NCBI GenBank assembly: GCA_030770425.1
Contig: JASJFT010000357.1
Coordinates: 1-26,776, forward strand
Length of the DNA stretch: 26,776 nt
Direction: 5' to 3'
Origin: Darksidea phi
Lineage: Eukaryota > Ascomycota > Dothideomycetes > Pleosporales > Lentitheciaceae
In this document: positions 10,341 through 21,370 of the stretch, in pieces
Layout: each line of letters opens with the position of its first letter
Position numbering within the stretch: position 1 is the first letter of the stretch
Position numbers and translations under genes: made by a program
Notes under the pieces: generated by a model
What the model saw: only the letters and a program-made list of their open reading frames with translations
Databases searched by the model: none
Told to the model about the DNA's origin: nothing

Positions 10341-12210
10341 CTATTTATTTCTTTTTTTATAATTAAAGTAATAGTCTTACTTCTTATACTTCTTAAAAGA
10401 GTAGTTATAGAGCTTAGGGGCGTTTTTAAAGTAAATAGACTTCTTTTCTAACTTATTAGGAAAGGGTCTACTTATAATTAGCTACTTTCTCTTAGAAATA
10501 GCTAATTAGTTACTTCGGGTAAGCTAGACCTTTTAGTACTAGTTATTCTTAAGTAGTACCCTATTAGCTAAAGTTATATATTTATAAAGCTTACTAAAGA
10601 TAGAATTACTATTATTAAATAAATCTACCTTATTTCTTAGCTTAAAGTAGAGCTTATCTACGAATTCTTTATTTTACTAGTAGTAAGGTAGGTAGACCTC
10701 TATTACTAGATATTTAAAATTCTTAATAAAGTTATTAACTTTACTAAACGTATTTATATATAGTTAGTAGAATTTAATTTTTATCTTCTTCTTTATATAG
10801 GGATCTTTATAGTATTTCTTAATATATTCTAATAAGTCTATATTAGATATAAAGTCTATTTCTTCTTCCCTAAAATTTAACTATATCTAAATATAGTCTT
10901 TTACTAGGTCTACTAGTTAGGATATAATATAGACTTAATAAATCTTAACTATCTACTAGAAGGTTTCTTATATATACTAGTCCTTATTAACGATAAGTTT
11001 CTATTCTATATTATAGAGTTAGTTCTTTAACTTAGACTCTCCGTTATTTTTAAATAAAATAGGGTTAAAGTAGAATATAGTCTTCTAGAAGTTAGAGGTT
11101 TATAAGGATTTACTTTAGTAGTTTTCTATAATATTCTCCTTTTAAATAAGGACCTATATTCTATTATCTAAGGTAATAGTTATAAACCCTAGTAAGGTTA
11201 ATAGGAATCTTATAAAAGGGGTATTAAAATAGAGAGTAGAAGTATTTTCTATTTTCTTTATAATAAAGGGTAGTATATCTAATTCTAATAGGTACTCGTA
11301 ATAGTTCTTATTAAGGGGGGGAGTCCGTATTAGATCTAGGAATATAATTAGTTTAGTAGTTAGCTCTTTTCGTAAGAAGTTTAATTAAAAGATTAGATAC
11401 TAGACTAAATCTTACTAGAACCTTTCTAGGAGTCTAGGGGTTTAAAGTAGAGTATAATAGGTAAGAGAGGTCTTTTAGAAGCTAATATTTAGGTCGTTTA
11501 GTTATATTATTATAGGAAGGAGTCTTATCTCTTCTATATCTTATCTATTATTAGGATTATACTATAATAGTAGAGTCTTAAGAGTAGATTTAGGATTATA
11601 CTAAGGAAGAACTATAAGTCCGGTTTTTATATAGATAGTTATAAAGGAGGACTATTTAAGATCTTCTTCTAAACTCTATTACCTACTTATAGTTTTTTAG
11701 ACTTATTAAAGCTCTTCTTATAACTTTTTAACTTACCTTTTATAGTTATCCCTTTTCTTAGTTAATTAGTTAAACTTATTAGCTATAGCGTTTATAAAGG
11801 CGTTCCTACTAACTATATCTACTTCTATAGTATATACTAGTCTTTTAGCTATAATAAGATAGAGACTATTATCTATTAAAATATTAGTAATTAGATCGGG
11901 TCTCTCCTAGGTAGCTAGTATATTCTAGATTATATTATAGTCTAGAAGTTCTTTCTATCCTTCTATATTTATTAGATAGGGGATTTAGAGTTTATTTTCT
12001 CTTCTAAGTAATTTAATCCTCTTAACGTACTTATCGATCTCCTCTTTAAGACTATCTTTACTTATACTTTTCTCTTAAAAGAGAAAGATAGTTTTAAGGG
12101 TCTAAAGGTTAATATATACGTCTTTATTAATAAATATCTTTAAAGGGATTAGTTTATAAACCTTAGTTAGCTTTTACTAATATACTTTCTCTTTAGGGGA
12201 GAGTATCTTA
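10340..12210 (-). pseudogene. Element B gag remnant with coiled coil
   Basis: Minus-strand frame with first bases at 2 mod 3, different from pol, so gag and pol were separate or joined by frameshift. The N-terminal half is charged and includes EIDKYVKRIKLLRREN near 12,030 and a coiled coil, AIANKFNQLTKKRDNY followed by VKKLQEEL, near 11,789-11,700. A capsid-like half near 11,030-10,600 contains LNFREEEIDFI, LLEYIKKYYKDPYIKKK and NNFIKNFKYLVIEVYLP, resembling retrotransposon gag domains. Near 10,400-10,350 a Lys- and Tyr-rich tail (SFKKYKKxDYYFNYKK) may be a ruined Cys/His cluster, but the spacing does not fit a clean CCHC knuckle. Gag would form the particle that packages the RNA. Both ends are approximate because no ATG survives. 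Confidence 0.7.
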
Positions 12211-12506
12211 CTTCTAGCCTAGCTCTAAAATCTAGTCTAAGCTTATATATTCTTTACTCTACTTAAGGCTTAGCTTAGGATCTTTCTCTTTTCTTTATCT
12301 TTCTTTTATAGGGAGGTCTTATAAAAAGGTAGCTTTAAAGGGTCTACTTAGTCTAGGGAGTCTACTATCTTATTATTATATTAATTTAGTAATTTAGTTA
12401 ATTATATAAAGATAAGTTAGTTATAAAATTTAGAATATAGACTTAATCCTATATAATACTTTTATAGGTCCCTTCTCTTTAAAAGAGGTACTAGGTACTC
12501 TAGTAA
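12211..12506 (-). other. Element B leader between 5' LTR and gag
   Basis: Noncoding or N-terminal gag sequence. Immediately after the proposed LTR end the minus strand reads TTACTAGAGTACC, where a tRNA primer-binding site is expected. RIP has changed it too much for me to name the tRNA. A Lys/Arg/Pro-rich frame may be the disordered start of gag. Confidence 0.4.
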
Positions 12507-12920
12507 TATCGGGGCTCGAAGCGGTCGGTTTTAAGACTTATTTAAGGGAGTACCGCGTACTACCTACCCTAAGTACCGTAGACCTTTAGGAATTTTAGAG
12601 GGGTTAATATTTAGCTACTATCTTTAGCTAAAAGTTAAAGATCTTAGGATAATATAAGACCCTAGAACTAAGTATAATTAATTAAGAGCTATAATAGCTA
12701 AAGTAGCCTTCTAATTAACTAATAGTAGAATTAGTATATTAAAGCTATCCTAAGATAGTACTATAAGAGTATAAGAACGAGGGGTTCTTATACCTAAATA
12801 GGGCTTAGTATACTAAATAAGCTAACTAACTATTAGACTAATTCTCGGGATTACCTAATCTACTAACTAAAATAGGAAATAAGTAAAGTAACTAGGTTAT
12901 CTAGGAAACGAGCCGTAATA
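12507..12920 (-). repeat. 5' LTR of element B (inner boundary tentative)
   Basis: On the minus strand the sequence begins TATTACGGCTCGTTTCC at 12,920, a RIP version of TGTTACGGC, the common start of fungal gypsy LTRs and close to the TATTACGAAC start of element A. The outer edge is fixed independently by the sudden loss of inverted-repeat homology at 12,921. The inner end is placed at CGAGCCCCGATA (about 12,507), giving roughly 414 bp. Without the 3' LTR in the window this end is a guess. Confidence 0.6.
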
Positions 12921-15900
12921 GATTCTAATATATTAATAATTCCTTATTAAAAGTTTAAGAATAAAAGTAAGAATAAAGATAAGAATAAGAATTCTAAAAA
13001 TACTTATTATAATAATTATAGTAATAATAGAGATCGTAGTAGTAATAGTACTACTATTACTTAGATTATATAGATTTCCTAGATTTTACTATCTTAATTA
13101 GTAATTAACTCTTAGTTCTTCTTTTTATAACTTTTATATATAACTTTTAATATCTTTATATAATCTTTAAACTTTTATAAATTAGCTTATAATTTTTATA
13201 ATTTTACTTTTTAATCTATTTCTTCTATATTATTAATAATCCTTTTCTATTAAGTCTACGATAATAATAATAGAAAATAAAAATTAAAAAATTAAAATAA
13301 ATAAATAATGTTAATTATAACTTAAGACTTATAACTTCTTCTTAACTAAATTAATTATCTAATATTCTATATCTTTAACCTTTAGTTTAGCGATAGCTTA
13401 TTAAATAATAACTTTTAGTAACGAAGCTTATCTTTATATTAAGGGTACTTTTATTATAAAGAACTTTATATAATTAGTCTATATTTATATTATTAAATAC
13501 TCTTAATCTAGCTCTTTAACTTCTTTATACCTTAAAGCTCTTAATATTAGATATTAATTATTAATAGATAAATTCTCTTTAATTAGCTTAAGTCTACTTT
13601 ATATCTCTATTACTTTATTATTAGAATTCTTCTAATAGAATTACTTTAACTAATTACTATATATAGTATAAATAAATAAAATTTTATTAAACTTTATAAG
13701 TTTATAGTATAAGTACTTTACTCTTATCTTTATTATAAAATAAGATTCTAGCTATCTATTATTAAACTTCTACTTTATTAATTAATTATTAGCTCTAATT
13801 ATATTCTAAATAAGAACTAGATCTTTAATTACTAGATTACTCTAACTATCTTTTACTTAATTCTATTAATTTACTATATTAAACTTATACTATTAAGTAT
13901 AACTAATTACTTTTATTAACTTTTTACTTTTTTATTTAAGCTATTTTACTTAAAGTATAAGTAAATTAAAAGTTAAAACTATTTTATTTTATAAAAGGGT
14001 CTACTATAATTCTAGACTAAGTTTAATTAATAAGATAGATTAAATCTCTATTATTAACTTAGCTAAGGTATATCTAGTTAAGTATTAAACTATTACTTTA
14101 TTAGTTTATAGTACTAATAGTAGATTCTCTAGTTAATAATCTAGTAGCTTAACTAATATTATAATTAGTAGTTAATAACCTTTCTTAATTAGATTCTATA
14201 CTTTTAAATTATATAAAGATACTTAGATTCTATATATTTTATAATACTTAATTAATACTTTAATTACTAATTTATTCTTAAGCCCTTTATTAATACTTAA
14301 TTAAAAAAATACTTCTTATTAATAAATAATATTTTAGTAGATTAACTTTATTATATTTTTAGATAGAGTATTCTTTAAAATTCTAGTTTTAATCTATTCT
14401 AATAGATATTCGCGTATAGTTATAAAAAACTAAACCCCTTCTTTATTAATAGATATATAGGTAATATTAATTATTTATTAGTCTTATATAACTCTAGAAG
14501 TACTAATCTTAAGTATCTCTTTTATTTTATTATTTTACTTTTACTAATACTTAAAATAGTTCTAAAGCTCTTTTATTACTATTTAAAATTAGTTCTTCTA
14601 CTAAAACTAGTATTAAATTACTATAAATATCCTTTAAATACCTTAATAATATAATATTTAATAAACTTCTTATACTAAAGCTTTTTAAATTTTAAGATTA
14701 TTAATTATCTATTAAATAGCTAGGTTCTAAGTTAATTTTTTAAAAAGGTAGTTATCTTTTATAAAGAAAGTCTATATAGCTTTTATCTAACTTTTTTTTT
14801 TACTTTTTAATAGCTTATTAAGCTTATATATAGTATAAAGAAAGTATACTATTTCTTTTAATTTATTTAAATAGTTATTATCTAAAATTCTTAAATTTAT
14901 AATAAAAAAGACTCTTATTAACTTATTATACTTATTAATAATATAGTTTATAAATAATTCTAAATCTTTCTCTTCTTTCTAGGATTAGATTTATTCTTTT
15001 AGTTAAGAATATCTTAATAAGATATTAATAATTATATTCTTCTTCTTAGATCTATATTAAATTTTAAAGTTCTAAAGTAGAATTATAGTAAGCTATTAAT
15101 TTATTACTAATTCTAAAAGATTAGTAGATAACTAATTAAGCTATATAATTAAGATACTAGTATCTATCTTAATAATAAATTAAGCCCTATAAAGGTATAA
15201 ATTAAACTTTTTTAATATCTAAAGTACTATCTTATATTTTAACTTAGTAAAGTACTACTTTAATTTAACTTTAGATTATAATATACTTTTAAATCTAATA
15301 AGATATTAAAAGTTATTCTTTTTAATCTATTTAAGTACTACTTTATTATCTTATTAGTTAGTATTTATATATAAATAGACTTAATATCTTAATTTAATAT
15401 TAAATATAATAAGAATAGGTATTAATATAATATTAACTTTTAATATCCTTATAACTTCTTTTTAAGATTTACCTTATAATTATTTAATATTCTTATAGAA
15501 TAGTCTAAATAAAGGTTTTATTTTAAAGAAAAAGTAAAAGACCTACTATTAATAATAGATATAGATTTTAATAAACTATTAAATCTTTTTAATATTTTTA
15601 TATTCTAACTAGTCTTAAATCTTTACTACTTTACTTTTATTAGAAAATTATTCTTTAATATCTACTTTATAGCCTATAATACCTAGTTAAGAGACCTTTT
15701 AATAGAATTTAATATCTAATACTATTATCTTAGCTCTTTTAATATTTATTATTACTATATCTAGTTTTTAGATATACTTAAATATATATTAATAAATCTT
15801 AGATAATACCTCTTTATTCCTATAGATAGTAGATAGATTAATAATAGTAATATTATTAATAAATAATAATATATTAGAGAAGTACTTCTCTAGAATCTTT

Positions 15901-18075
15901 ATTACTATCTTTTAAAATATTATTATTAAATTAATTACGTTTATTAAAATAATATACTATTTTACTAGTTTAATTAATATCTAAAAAGTTATTTTATTCT
16001 TTAAATTTATATAAAGTAGTATTTAGTTATAACTTAAGAATAAATTAAAGAGTAAATAAATAGTTCTTCTAACTAGCTACTTTAAAAACTTATTAATAAA
16101 AGATAAAAGGTTTATATTCCTTTTAGTAAATCTATTTAAAATTTAAGTATTATTAATTAATTAATAATTACTATTCTTCTTAAGTAGTAGAAATTATAGA
16201 TTATAATACTAGTTATTATATATTTTAAGAATATCTTAGATAATTCTCTTATAAATTATTTAAATAGTAATTAGTTTAAATCTTTTAAAATATTAAAACT
16301 CTTTTATTTACTAGACTTAATAAAATACTATTTAAATCTAATATAAAAATATTATATTAAAGTAGATAGTTATTATTTCTAAAAAATCTTAGATTAGAAT
16401 AACTTTTTAATAGTATATTAACTTATATATAAGCTCTATCTTAGTAGATTAAAGATTCTCTCTAATATATATCTCCTTTATTTAACTAGATATTAACTAT
16501 TATTCTTTTAGAAATATTATATACCTAAACTTAAAGATATTATTAAATAAATCTACTTCTATCTATCTTAGTAATATATATTTAAGTTATTATTAAATAG
16601 CTCTTTCTTTCTAATTTTTCTTTCTAAAATCTATTTTTATATTCTCGCGAGGCTTATTAATAGATTAGACTTTCTTACTAATTATTTTATAAAGAGTATT
16701 AACCTAGCTATAGCTCTACTAGGGGTATTAATTTCTTCTTATAATATATTAACTTATTTTTAAAAGTATTTACTTTATCTTAATATTTAAATTAAAATTC
16801 TAATTCGACTTTTCGTTATAGTCGTCTAGATAGATTAATCTACTCTATTTAAAATACTATTAATACTAATTAGTTATTAATACTTTTTATACTTTTACTT
16901 TATTTACTTCTTATTTATTTATCTCTTATTAAGATACTAGTATCTTTATTCTCTCTTTATTCTTCTCTTTTTCTTCGTAGTTCTTTTTCTTCTTCTTCTT
17001 TTTCTTTTTCTTAGCGCCCTCTTCTTCTAGTAGAGAGTTAATAGTATCGACTTTAGTAAAAGCTAATATATTTTTAATCTCTACTTTATTAGTAGTATAG
17101 TTATAGTTATCTAAGTTATTTAAATTAATATTATTACTATCTTTTATATCTTTATTAGGTCTCTTTTAATTCTTTAATAGTTAAAGTTCTAAGTATTAAT
17201 AAAATAAGGAATATACTATTTTAGAAGATATACTTCTTAGACTTTTTTTAAAGAATTATTATCTATTTTATAGTTTATTATTAAGGTTAGGTCTAGTCTA
17301 AGGAATAAAATAATCTTCTACCTATCTAATATAGTAATTTAATAGTAATAATAATCTATTAGAATATATTTTATCTTTAAATATATAACTATATATTAGA
17401 AAGTATTTAGTATTAATAATCTTTAAACGTTTCTTATAATCTTAAAATAAATAGATATAATAATAATACTAATTATTACTAGTATATTATAGGCTATTCT
17501 TATATATTTATTTACTAATTTATTAGTAGTAACTATACTAGTACGTTTCTTAAGTAGAAAATAACTTTAATCTTTATTTTAAATATAGATATTTAATATT
17601 TAAGTAGTAAAGAGATATATTATATTTAACTTTATACTATTATTAAGAATTATCTTATAAAGATTACTTATTATAGTAATTTAGTAGATTAGAATCTTTA
17701 ATTTTATAGTTATTACTTTAAACTAACCTTTAAACTATTTATATTTATTTATTATAATATAATCTAATTTATTATTATAACTATCTCTAGTTTCTTAAAT
17801 ATTATAGTACTAAGCTACTTATACTTTAAATATCTTTTTAATTTATTAAGTTAAATATAGGTTTAAAGTTTAAATCTTTATTAATATAAATAGATCTAAA
17901 TTTATTTATACTCTTTCTCTATTAATAGTATAAACTTCTTCTAATTTATTATTAAAAGTATAACTTCTTATTTATTTAGCTATATTAAGAAGTTTTAATA
18001 TAATATTAATAACCTAGTTTTAAGATAATAATATAGTTATAGTTAGTCTATAAACTTTCTACTAAAGAGTAATAA
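12921..18075. repeat. Left arm of a 5.15 kb inverted repeat
   Basis: The sequence is the reverse complement of 21,368-26,523: position p on the left pairs roughly with 39,443 minus p on the right, with offsets up to about 30 bases from small indels. Paired landmarks include CTCGCGAGGC near 16,645 with GCCTCGCGGG near 22,763, AGTATCGACTTTAGT near 17,044 with ACTAAAGTCGATACT near 22,326, and GATTCTAATATATTAATAATTCC at the outer end. Mismatches that I checked are nearly all transitions. The arms carry two copies of one gypsy-like pol. Confidence 0.92.
12921..18075 (-). pseudogene. Element C-left: 5'-truncated gypsy-like pol remnant
   Basis: This is the minus-strand counterpart of C-right, recognised through the inverted repeat. 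The RT active site FINNI (family FIDDI) is encoded at about 15,863-15,849. The Lys/Glu-rich tract before RT is visible as the TTCTTCTTTTTC run near 16,960-17,015. RNase H lies near 15,450-15,000 and integrase near 14,500-14,200, where AATATTCGCG-type sequence mirrors the right copy. Homology stops at 18,075, in what is the pro region of the right copy, so gag and the 5' LTR are missing here. The 3' end (13,900-12,921) is interrupted by element B. Stops are throughout, and the only ATG in the block (13,308-13,310, plus strand) opens just five codons and is unrelated to this frame. Confidence 0.8.
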
Positions 18076-19060
18076 TATAGTATAATAGTTATAAGTAAAG
18101 CTTTAATTAAGTATTAAAGATTTATATAAGCGAAGAAAGATTAGACTAAAGTTTAAAGAAAGGTTATCCGGGTATATTTTTAACTAGAACTTATTATCTA
18201 TCCTATTACCTAGTAGATAGAAGAAATAGTTTAATTAATTAATTATTCGGCCGTCTATTCTATTAACTCTTTTCTTCTATTCCTCTAACTATAGGTTATA
18301 AGCTCTACTATTCTATTTCTAATATATTTATATACTATAGTTTTTAGTAATATTTATAGAACTTCTAATAATCTATTAAACTAAAGTAGAAAAAAGAGTT
18401 AGATAAAAAGATAATAAAATTAAAGAGTTTTACTATAGCCCTAAGGCTTAATTAATAATATCTAGATATAATAAATACTAAATACTATAAATAGATATAT
18501 ATAAGCTTAGGATAATATAATAATATATTAGATAAAATAATTAGGATAAGTAATAATAGTATTATAAACTAATACTAAATAATAATAAGAGATTTTTAAA
18601 AAAAAAAGATACTTAGCTAAAATAACTTAGAAATTTTAGTAAAAGAGAAAGACTAGAAGATTCCTAAAAAGAAGGTATATAATTAAAATAATTAAAAATC
18701 TTAATATAAGACTAAAGGGATAGTATAGCTATATAACTTCTTATTAGATCTTACTTATTAGTAAAAAGAGAAAAAGAATATTATAAAACGAACTACTAAT
18801 ATTATAATATAGTTATTAGATTAGAAGGTTAATACTAGTATTAGTAGATCTAGATAAAATAATAATACTAACTAGCTTATAATAATAAAGAAGGTATATA
18901 AGAATAATATCTTTTAAAAGATTAAAAATACTAAATATATCTTTTTATTATTATTATTATATTTAGTTAAAACTTTATTAGTTAATATTTAATATAGTAC
19001 TAGTTATTTTTAAATTATTATTCTTTAAATCCCTTTAGTTAAGTAATTAACTACCTCTTA
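18076..19060. other. Left part of the inverted-repeat centre, unassigned
   Basis: About 1 kb of RIP-mutated, AT-rich sequence between the end of the left arm and the first recognisable gag frame of C-right. It contains a few CG sites (for example TATCCGGGTATA near 18,168 and TTCGGCCGTC near 18,247). I looked for a direct copy of the 26,170-26,700 end sequence that would mark the 5' LTR of C-right and did not find a convincing one. No coding motif is recognised on either strand. Confidence 0.4.
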
Positions 19061-21370
19061 AATAAAAAGAAAACTCGTCTAATAAAGAAAAAGAAAAGGT
19101 TTTTAAGATTAAGAACTTATTATTTATTAATATACCTACTAGTACTTTAAAGTAAGACTAGCTCGGGAATAAAAAGACTAAAAAGAAAGATAAAAAGGCG
19201 AAGTATAATTAAAGATAGAGGTATTTAATTTAATTAATTTAAAAAAAGTTAGAAAAAAGAAATATTTAAGATAATTATTAGCCTTATATTAAAGTTAGTA
19301 AGGTTAGCTTAAATAATAACTTTAAGAGTAAGGATAAATTAAATAATAATAAAGATAATATAATAGATTATAAGCTTTACTATTTAGAACTTTAAAAGAA
19401 GAAGCTTAAAAAGCTATTAATATTAATATTTAACTTATTAATTCTTAGAATAATTATTATTCTAATTATAGGAGAATCCTAGTAGTCGATTAGTAAAAGA
19501 ATAAATATCTATTTTCTATTTTTACTATATAATTCTAATATATTATTATTTATTAATATAAATATTATATAGTTCTTAAAGAACTATAAGTTTAGTATAA
19601 ATAGAATAAAATAGAATAAATAGAATAAAAAGAAGTTTCTTCCTTATTTCTATAATTTATTTTAAAGGGGGTATATTATTAAGATATATTATTATATAAT
19701 ACTAATATAAAGCTAGACTAAGTTTAAATTAATACTCTAAAAGAAGTATATAAGTAAAGATATTAAATAATAAAAGACTACTTATATCTTTCTTAAATTA
19801 TAGCTAACTAAAGTCTATTAATTATCTCTTCTACTTAATAAGTACTATTATTAGTTCTTAATATATAGTAATAGAGTATTAAACTAATTATAGATTATAA
19901 AGATTAAACTTAGATAGTTATTTTTTAAGAAGTTAAAGTATAATAATTAAATAATAGTTATATTTAATATAAATAAAAAATACTAATCTATTAATAAGAA
20001 TATATATTTCTTTAAGCTAAAGAAGATATATTAATATCTCTAATTATTATATAAATAGAAAGAAGCTATATTTATACTAAGTCTAGATACTAGTCTAATA
20101 GCTAGCTAGCTAGTATATAGGAAAATTAAAGCCTATATTAAATAGTAGTTCTTCTACCTAGCTAAGTTTTTATATTCTTAGTAATAGAAGTCTATAGCTT
20201 TATTAGAAAGATTAATAGTAATTATTTAACTACTACCTAACTCTTAGATTAAGTAACTAGTTAATAATATAAAAGAATTAATCTTAATCTAGTAATAGTT
20301 TAATATATAGTAATAGAGTAGTTCTATAACTCGATTAATATTTATATAAGAGAATAACTATTATTATACTTTCTATAAGCTAGTTAAATCTACTCTTTAT
20401 CTTAAATATAATAATAAATTATATATAAACTCCTATAATTAAATATAAAATCTAAAGATAGATATATAAATAATTAGTAATTAGAAGATTTAAAAACTAA
20501 AGTATATTATTTATAACTTAATAGACTATTAAATCTAAAAATATCTTTTATAAAAGAAGTTTCTTAATAATAATTAATATTATAAGAAGAGGAATAAGGA
20601 GATAGACTAATTTAAATAATATTATAGTTTATTTTATCTCTATAGAGAGAAGCTTTATAGTTAAAGACTTTATACTACTCTTAATAATATATAAAAGTAT
20701 TTTATTTCTTAAAGAACGAAGTACTATAAGGTAATTAATATAAAGTTATTAAAACTATTTACTAATATAAAAAGAATTAATAAGAAGAAGAGCTATCTAG
20801 TAACTAGTAGTAATATAAATATTATTAAAATAATAAATAATACTACTAATAATAGATCGCTAGCCTTAAAGAAGGAAGATTTAAAGAAAGTTATAACTTT
20901 TTATTATATACTATAGAAGTAACTAATAGTTAAAAATATCGAAGTATTATTAATAGAAGTAAATAGTATTAGAATATAAAGCTAGAACTATCTACTTATA
21001 GTAACTAATAAGATATTAGATAGTTATATTACTAAACTAAAGCTAAAGATAAAAATTAAGAATATTAAGTCTATTAATCTTCTAGTAAGAAAGATCGATA
21101 AGATTAAATAATATTAATAAATAATTAAGAAGTTCTATAACTCTATTCTTATATTTAAACTAAATAAAAAAATTATAATAGATATAATAAGATAACCCCT
21201 TAATTAAAGAGTAATACTAGATATCCTAAATTCGTAGACTATTTAGATAAGTTTAGAATCTTAACTAGTTAAAAGAAGAAAACTACTAAAGGTAGTAATT
21301 ATATAAATACTTATTAATAAGAAGTTAATATATATAGTTTAGTAGTTAATAATAAGTTTAATTTTAGTTA
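19060..21370 (+). pseudogene. Element C-right gag remnant with zinc knuckle
   Basis: The plus-strand frame 1 mod 3 can be followed, through TAA and TAG as lost Gln or Trp, from a charged, low-complexity N-terminus (KENSSNKEKEKVFKIKNL at 19,066) into the right arm. At 20,503-20,544 it encodes YIIYNLIDYxIxKY, which fits C-x2-C-x4-H-x4-C exactly if each Tyr codon TAT is restored in thought to TGT or CAT. This is a gag CCHC zinc knuckle and supports gag identity. A Tyr- and Lys-rich tail follows. The protein would bind and package element RNA. It lies in the centre of the inverted repeat, so only the right copy keeps it. The start is unknown because no ATG survives and the 5' LTR was not found. 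Confidence 0.6.

Larger units (their letters stand above)
8251..12920 (-). mobile_element. Element B: RIP-killed Ty3/gypsy element, proximal part, split by element A
   Basis: On the minus strand this segment reads 5' LTR, gag with a coiled coil, protease and RT, then is cut by element A. It continues at 1206 and below with RNase H. The 3' LTR is not in the window, so the full length is unknown. The plus-strand junction at 12,920/12,921 coincides with the point where the left inverted-repeat arm stops matching its partner, so B is inferred to be inserted into element C-left. GATTC at 12,921-12,925 would be its target duplication if the far end carries the same bases. RIP has removed all start codons. 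Confidence 0.88.

Noticed and set aside
10350..10405. CCHC zinc knuckle in the gag of element B
   Set aside because: Tyr-for-Cys/His substitution gives no arrangement with exact C-x2-C-x4-H-x4-C spacing, unlike the clean match in C-right at 20,503-20,544.
16960..17015. TTC/TTTTTC pyrimidine-rich run as a microsatellite or regulatory tract
   Set aside because: The complementary region in the right arm (22,345-22,475) encodes the Lys/Glu-rich segment before RT in pol, so the run is a coding remnant.
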